Assembly: GCA_026120185.1 (NCBI GenBank)
Contig: JANUWF010001213.1
Location: forward strand, 496,001-560,000
Reading direction: 5' to 3'
Length of the DNA: 64,000 nt
DNA from: Voacanga thouarsii
Lineage: Eukaryota; Streptophyta; Magnoliopsida; Gentianales; Apocynaceae
This document shows positions 57,273 to 64,000 of this stretch, piece after piece (positions within the stretch are counted from its first letter, which is position 1; every line of letters starts with the position of its first letter). Made by a program: the position numbers and the translations under genes. The notes under the pieces were generated by a model. It ran no database searches. It was not told the origin of the DNA and saw nothing but the letters and a program-made list of their open reading frames with translations.

Positions 57273-59201
57273 TATAACACCCCACTACCTAGGCCCAACA
57301 AGGCCAGAGATGTCGCCGTATCCAAAGGACAAGGGGTCTTTGTAACTAGGACACACAAACGAAAATAAAACAGTACTTTAAAATTAACACGTATTACAAC
57401 CTAAAAATTCAAGAACAAATCCAAAATAAATTGTTCACTATCATCTCTCAAAGCAACATATAAAATAAACAACAAGAGTCTTCAAGCAAGCAACATTCTA
57501 GCTACTCATCCCCACAACACGATCGACCTGAAACATGGCATAAAAGGTAATTAGATAAAAATCTTAGTAAGTCTGTGTGTACTTTGAGTGTTTCAGGTAA
57601 AACAATTCATATATGCAAGTCGTAAAAACTTCATAAGAAAATGTACTGGCAAGCATTAGACAATGTTAAAACTAATGAGTGGTGTTTTACTTTTCTAACC
57701 ATACATTTGCACAATAAAATCTACCACTTGAAAAGGCGACCATGGGTTACCACACGTCGGGCCCCGTGATCATACAACGGTCACAATGCCACACTTTGTG
57801 CAGACTGACAAAAGGTAGGTGTATGGCCTACTGGGTAAGATACTCCTCATTCTCTACACCCAAACATACCGGTTGTCCACTCCTGAAACACACAGTCTAC
57901 ATGACTGAAACTTGCTAACTCGGACCGGCATGACTAAGTAGTACTATCGCTTCTCCAAGTTGAGTTCATCTTCTGGAGGTGGCCTCCTGCCAGAAGACTC
58001 GCTCTTGCTCTTCAAAACTAGTACTACTAGCCTACCCTTATTGAGTACTCAACGTTAATTGTCCCACTTGGGAGAAAACTGATAAAACATTTCTTTATTT
58101 GGAAATGGCAATTAAGGGTTTCTAAAATTCGTGTCAAAGGTGGTTTTTGAAGAAGTTTAGTGTTTGAGTAAAACTGCTTGTTGATTTCAAATGATTTGTT
58201 TGACTGAAACAAGAAAGGAAATAGTCATTAATTACCTTTACCAAAAATGAGTGTTCATACACTTCGCGTTTGGCTTGCCATAGTAATCTGTTGACATCAA
58301 ATAAGTTTTATGCAGGAGCTTACCTGATTCTTTGCTTGAGCTAAATCAAAGGTCTTCCAAAACTGACCTAACCCCGCCTGGGGTAATCACAAGACATAAT
58401 TAAACTCAAGCCAAATTCGCTTCCATAAATAATCTTAGTTCAACTTATTACGATCATGACCCTAATGTCTTAAGCTTAAAGGCTAGATGATAAAGGTTTT
58501 ATAAAAAAAAATAATAATAATAAGTTTAGCTTGATAATAAATTAACTCGGGGTAGTAAAATAATTACTAAGAGGTTATAGGTTCAAAAATAAATCTTTGT
58601 TATTAATAAATTAGGGTTTATTTAATGAAGGATCCTAAGTCCTAGATGATATTATTAAAATAAATAATAAATTATTACTAATCTCTTAATTAATAATTAA
58701 TAGTTAGAAAATAACTAATAAATGAAATTAATAATAAGTAAATTTTAATAAATCTTGATGAAAAGATAATAAATAGATTTCAATAGTCTTTATGAATATA
58801 TGACCTACTAGATCAATATTTTACCTATTATTATTATTTATATAAAAGGCCTTATTTAATATTATTATTACATATAAATATTTATATATATTATTTTTAA
58901 CTAAAGATATTATTTATTTAGCTAAAATTTCACTATTTTATGTAATATTCCAACTCCAAGGCTTCAAAGGGTTTTCAAAATTATTGAGGGAAAATATAGT
59001 CTTAATTTTGATTAACGTAATAAAATTGGCTAATTAAAATATCTTAGGATCAACAAGGTCATGATCATAATTTTCCTATTGCTAACAATAATCATGAACA
59101 TAAAATCCAACATCAATCAACAAACCATTCCATTCATGAATAGAGGCTTAAATCCATACCTATTAGCATATGGCTAAATCTCTACTAAGTATAATCATAT
59201 A
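57273..59201 (-). mobile_element. older gypsy LTR, interrupted
   Basis: Starts TATAACACCCCACTACC (TG mutated to TA). It is collinear with the LTR at 59202 through GGACAAGGGGTCTTTGTAAC, CTTCTGGAGGTGGCCTCCTG and CCCTTATTGAGTACTCAACG. At 59201 it is cut by the second element. The rest lies outside the window. The orientation is the same as the second element. Confidence 0.75.
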
Positions 59202-62200
59202 TGTAACACCCCAAGACTACGTACCCTAAAAGGGCGGGGATGTCGCCCCGTCCCGTAGGACAAGGGGTCTTTAGAACGAGGTATAAAATATAAAGGCAAT
59301 CTCCAAAAGGATCAACTTAGATAAATAAAGATTACATCAGGCTCAACTTGGAGCAAAACGGAATAAAATAAAATATTATTTAGAAGCATAAACAATAAAT
59401 GTCTCCTAGAACGGATAGAGAAAATAGCAAAAGCTTCAACTATTACATGCCCCGCTGACTCAGCATAGTCTATCCCCTGAAAACATGATGTAAAACAGTG
59501 TGAGAATAAATCTCAGTAAGTCCTGTGTGTGCACATGGTGTTTTTAAATAGTTCGTGTATGCAAAGTGTAAAACATTTGTAAAAATAATTTGGCAAGTCA
59601 TAAACAATCTCTTTTCGCAAGGAGTGGGTTTTTCTCATTGTCACCATTTGTACAAAATAAATCCTCCACTCGGATAAAAGTCATGTCACCACACGTTGGG
59701 CTCCATGAGAACAAGTTGGCCAAGGCACCACACTTTGTGCACCTTGTCCGGACCAGATTACCACACGACGGGCGTTCTGATCAAGGTGAGTGTACAGCCC
59801 ACCGGGTGAGATACTCCTCCATCTCTACATCCAACAAAACCATCCGGGTGTCCATGCCGGGAATATAAATAATACCTTTCAGGCATAATGCTAGCTCGAA
59901 CTGGCCTGACCAACCAACACTGTTGCCTTTTCAAGCAGAGTTCATCTTCTGGAGGTGGCCTCCTGCCAGAAGACTTACGCTAGCCCTCCAAGACTAGTAT
60001 TGTTAGCCTACCCTTATTGAGTACTCAACGAACATATCCGTCAATTCCTGATTCAAAATATTTTCAAACCTTGGCTTTGCAAAACATGGTTTTATTTAAA
60101 AGAGATTTCTAAAAATTTAAGGAAAAGAATAGTTTTCTTGCTAAAAACCGTTAGTTTAACAAAATCGTTTAAAGCATAAATATCCACGTTTACAACCCAA
60201 GCAAACACAATTTAACAATAGCTTTACAAAGCTTCACAACATAGACTTGCCATCACAACCTTTAACAAAACAGTATATAAAAGGACTTACCATCACAACG
60301 TTTAGTAAAAGAGTTTATGCAAGGACTTACTTGATATGCCTCAGATAAATGAGATAAAAATCACCGCTGGCTTTCCTCAATTATCCACCTGATCTAAACC
60401 ATATAATATCATGACCAGGGTCTCAATTAATTCAACCATGTTCTAATCCCATTTATTTTCATAACAATTCGCAATCTCCTATTTAATTCCAAGTAAACTA
60501 TTCAATCCTAAAAAATCAAATGCTACGACCACATGTTTATCTCGCTAATAAACACCATTAAACCTTACTTTCGACATCAAGGGAGGGTATTCCCGTACCT
60601 TGCAACTACCGAGTAATGAGGTTTCGATGCTCCTATGGTTATCGTCCCGAGTTCGCTTGAGAAGAAGAGATAAGCTACCTCCTTTGCTTCACTTGTCCGA
60701 AAATTTAGGAAGAAGAGGAAATCAGCCTCTATAGGGCGTGATTTAAGGGTAGAAGAAAGAGAAAAGAATCATTAGAGAAAACGGCATCAAGAGGTTGAAA
60801 TGATTTGTGCTTACCTTAAGGTGTGTTCGATTTTTGCTTGGAACAACTCTAGTATTTTCGAAAATTTGCAGAGAGAAGTTGCTAAAATTTTCGTGTAGAA
60901 TGGAGAGGGTAAACAGTGGTTATGGTTTAAAATTGGAGAAGATTGGTTTAGGGTTAGATGGTGATGTTTAGATAGACTCCTAATGGCTTTAGGTTTCTTG
61001 GACAGCAAAGGCGGAATTTCCAGCTTGCGCACGCCTCCTTGGTGTCGATTTTAGGGGAGTTTTATGGAGGAAAAGATTCTGTAATTTGCTCCTCTAAGCT
61101 GGCCGAAACACTTCCCAAAGGAAGGGTTGTATGTGTTCAGATTTTTGGGCCAAACAAGAAAGAGTTTGAGTGGATGTTGATGACTGAAAAATCCTATGCA
61201 AGCTGTGCGAAATCGCTGAACAAAAAGAGAAGAAATTCTGGATTGTTCAAGCTGTAATTCTGCCGAAATTTCCAGGGAAAACTTGAGGGTTTTGGGTGCT
61301 GAAATTGGCTTAATCAACAAGGAGTTTTATTAGGTTTTGGAGTGCACAGCTGGACGAAAATTCTGTGCAAGCTGACCGAATTTTTCTGGTTTCCAAGCTG
61401 CCGAAAATCAGTAATTTTTGGTGATAGAAATTCTGGTTTTGTGCAGCTAAGGTAGTTGAATTATTAAGGAGTGTTCTAGGTGTTTTGAGCTAGGATTTTC
61501 AGAGTTGGATTGTAGCTAAAGATGGCTGGAATTTCGGACAGCTTATGTAGATACAAAGCTGCCGAAATTCAGCTAGGAAAAGGAAGAAATCCTAGTTGAA
61601 TTTGGATTGAAATAAAATCTGATTGTATCAAAGATTTGGGTAAGATTTCCTCTAGTCCTAGAAGAGTTTGGATTAAGCTAAAGGTGCTCCAAGGTGGCGA
61701 TCAAAATCTGGAAAAATTTCCAGAATATTTCCAGCTTATGGTTTCCAAAAATTCAAGGGAACAAAAGCTGAAAATAAAACAAATTTCATCCTTAGCTAAA
61801 ATCCTTGAACTTAGGAGTTAAATACAGAGTCTTACTCCTACGGAAGTGGCGTTTAAACCCAAATAAAATATCTAAGACTTTAGTTAAAATATTTCTCTAA
61901 AACAATTAAATAAATACAATGATTATGGCTAGAATTCTTGAAGAGGTAAAATAAGATTTTTCCCTAATATATTCCCTAACTCTAATATTCATCAAGAAGA
62001 GTTTTATACCACTTGAAATTCTTCAAAGTGGCTCCTAGCTAGGGGTTTTTCGAAAATCCTAAGGAACACAAGCTGGAAATTAAGGGGGAACTTTATTCAC
62101 ATCAAAGTCCTTGAATTTAGGAAATAAATATAGAGACTTATTTCCTTGGAGTAAAAATACTAAAATTTCTCTAGGATAGCTAGATTCTTTTTCAGCCAAA

Positions 62201-62570
62201 ACAAGAAATGGTCTAAAGAAAAGAATTTCAAGAAGAGAAACTTACTTCACAAAAGGTAGGATTCGAACTCAGGTCACCAAAGGAAATCACCAACCTCCCC
62301 GCTATTCCAAAACAACTCTAATGCTAATTTTTCTACAAGAAGTTCTTACCACCCCAATACTCATCCTTCCAATTCTTCGACCAAACCTCCCTTAAACAAG
62401 TCTTTAACAACACAACTATTTCACATCAATTAATTCAAATGCAAGAGCAACTGAAAAATTCACATGCATCATGCAAATAAAATTATTCTAGCTACCACAT
62501 AACATGCAAGATGCTATGCAATGCATGACTTTTTCCCATAGTCAAAGGTGGTTTTGGGCGGGGTATTACA
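59202..62570 (-). repeat. gypsy 3' LTR, 3.37 kb
   Basis: Bounded by TGTAACACCCC and GGGTATTACA (inverted ends). Long for a plant gypsy LTR. It contains no gene; frames such as 61039-61320 have no known product. Around 60840-61760 the AT-rich body repeats phrases such as CAAGCTGCCGAAA and GCCGAAATT. Confidence 0.85.
62262..62345 (-). other. tRNA-like (SINE-like) promoter boxes within the LTR
   Basis: The minus strand has GAGTTCGAATCCT, a good B-box match, about 30 bases after TAGCGGGGAGGTTGG, a weak A-box match. A full tRNA cloverleaf is not evident. It may be a tRNA-derived SINE piece or a chance match. Confidence 0.3.
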
Positions 62571-62585
62571 TCCCCTCCCCCTTAA
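62571..62585 (-). other. gypsy polypurine tract
   Basis: On the minus strand TTAAGGGGGAGGGGA directly precedes the LTR. Confidence 0.85.
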
Positions 62586-62589
62586 GAGA

Positions 62590-64000
62590 ATTTCATCCCG
62601 AAATTCAGGTTTCATACCCTTCGAGTATACCCGGATACTTTCGTCTTAACCATTCCTCCGTTTCCCACGTTGCATCCTGTGCTCCATGATGATCCCAAAG
62701 TATCTTCACCATGGGTATCTGCTTGTTTCAGAGCGTCTTAATACTCCGCTCCAAGATCTTGACGGGTCTCTCCACATAACTCAGATTGGGTTGCAACTCC
62801 AACGGTTCCTCATTGAGTACATGACTCGGATCAGGATTGTACCTTTTCAACTGAGAGACATGGAATACGTCATGCATCCCGATTAGGCCATCAGGTAGAT
62901 CCAATCGGTAGGCAACCAGTCCAATTTTCTCCAATATCGGGAATGGTCCCAAATACCTAGGACTCAACTTCCCTCCCTTCGGATATTTCAGGATTCCTCT
63001 ACTAGGAGTCAACTTCAAGAATGCACGGTCACCTACTTGGAACTCCAATTCCCTCCTCCTAGTGTCTGCATAGCTTTTCTGTCTGCTTTGTGCTGCCCTT
63101 AGCCTTTCCCGAATTAACTTAATCTTGTCGATCATCTCCTGAATGCATACTTCACCAGTCTTTTTAACGTTCCCTTCTTCTGTCCATCCCCAGTATATTA
63201 ATACTTGGCATTTTCGCCCATACAGTGCTTCGTACGGCGCCATTCCGATTGACGCCTGATAGCTGTTGTTATATGCTAACTCCGCATGCGGTAAAGACTC
63301 AATCCACTTGTCTCCAAAGTCCAAGATACATGCTCAGAGCATGTCTTCTAGTATCTGAATGACTCTTTCGGATTGACCGTCTGTTTGCGGATGAGCAGAG
63401 GTGTTGAATTTCAATGTCGTGCCCAAGGACTCCTGGAACTTACCCCAGAACCTTGAAGTGAATCTAGGGTCCCTATCCGACACGATGCTCGACGGTACAC
63501 CATGCAACCTTACAATTCCTCGGGTATATGTCTAAGCCAACTTTTCCATCGAGTCCCTTACGTTTACCAGTATGAAATGCGCTGTCTTGCTCAATCGGTC
63601 CACTAACACCCAGATCGCATCTTTGTGTGACTTGGTCATCGGAAGGCCAGTCACAAATTCCATGGTCACCTCTTCCCATTTCCATTTGGGAATCGGTAAC
63701 GGTTGCAGTAAACCTGCAGACTTCTTATGCTCCATCTTAACCTTCTGGCATGTCAGACAGGTTGACACATGCTGAACTACATCCCTCTTCATTCCAGCCC
63801 ACCAATATTTCCTCTTCAAGTCTTGGTACATCTTTACCTCCCCAGGGTGTATGGTGTATTTGCTCTTGTGCGCTTCATCCAGTATCCTCTTCCTTAAGTC
63901 TTGGATGTTCGGTACACAAATCCGGTCCCGAAAGTACAATACCCCTTCCTCATCGGTTCGGAAATCGCCTCCTCCTCTTGCGATCTCTTTCTCCCTGAAA
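62590..64000 (-). pseudogene. gypsy integrase and chromodomain (partial, broken)
   Basis: From the window edge the minus strand reads the zinc-binding region (HKSKYTIHPGEVKMYQDLKR, then CLTCQKVK, near 63870-63730). The core follows: [45 protein letters not shown] (near 63480) and [13 protein letters not shown] (near 63390). Then come ELAYNNSYQASIGMAPYEAL, FLKLTPSRGILKYP and HDVFHVSQLKRY, and a chromodomain (VERPVKILERSIKTL.. KQIPMVKILWDHH.. TWETEEWLRRKYP) ending near 62600. The first catalytic Asp (MDFV in the family) is Glu here. Stops occur near 63533, 63335 and 62729. The chromodomain places it among plant chromoviruses. Confidence 0.85.

Larger units (their letters stand above)
59202..64000 (-). 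mobile_element. chromovirus-type gypsy element, partial
   Basis: A minus-strand Ty3/gypsy element: 3' LTR (59202-62570), polypurine tract, chromodomain and integrase (62590 to the window edge). The 5' part is outside. ATATA precedes the LTR at 59197-59201; the partner is out of view. It was inserted into a related LTR. Confidence 0.85.

Noticed and set aside
61039..61320. Open frames within the long gypsy LTR
   Set aside because: They lie on both strands in the LTR body, overlap each other, and resemble no protein family.
62262..62345. A real tRNA gene
   Set aside because: Only the B box is convincing. No acceptor stem or anticodon arm can be drawn, so it is reported only as tRNA-like.

Overview
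The window is repeat-dense, AT-rich plant nuclear DNA, most likely from a eudicot. I see no intact host gene, no rRNA or tRNA gene and no CRISPR array. Nearly everything recognisable is a transposable element, and most of it is broken and nested. The evidence is CACTA (En/Spm) TNP2-type transposase domains, plant-type Ty1/copia and chromodomain Ty3/gypsy polyproteins, LTRs with TG..CA ends, primer sites and polypurine tracts, and several target-site duplications (TSDs).

Layout. (1) 1-4100: minus-strand remnant of a CACTA element (TNP2-like transposase plus the start of a possible second gene). (2) 4100-23040: a tandem array of about 220 bp units invaded by a copia element. That composite block (array + LTR-A + copia internal region carrying a solo LTR-B inside its reverse transcriptase) was then tandemly duplicated. 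Copies start near 4100, 10605 and 18835, and the third has collapsed to a solo LTR. (3) 23040-27880: non-coding. (4) 27955-39460: a complete 11.5 kb CACTA element with CCT target duplications, two minus-strand genes (TNP2 and a Transposase_24-like protein), duplicated upstream segments and long GCGAGGG-rich subterminal repeats. It appears to sit inside a small older CACTA-like element (27884-39806). (5) 39800-48600: LINE-like DUF4283 fragment, truncated LTR-C with a perfect foldback at its broken end, a gypsy LTR with primer site joined to an inverted gag, and short tandem repeats. (6) 48620-56010: one end of another CACTA-like element with CCGTGGCAAA subterminal motifs and a roughly 0.4 kb tandem array, invaded by a copia element (49304-54494, TSD ACTAA). 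(7) 56200-57272: microsatellites and a roughly 150 bp tandem array. (8) 57273-64000: an old gypsy LTR interrupted by a second, related chromovirus-type gypsy element on the minus strand, which runs off the window.

The most notable object is the copia element at 49304-54494. Between its gag and its remaining pol, in the antisense direction, it carries a pseudogene of an RKD (RWP-RK domain) plant transcription factor with introns still visible. Protease and the integrase core are absent from that position. This looks like capture of a host gene by an LTR retrotransposon. The second notable feature is the microhomology-bounded tandem duplication of the whole nested block at 4.1-21.1 kb.
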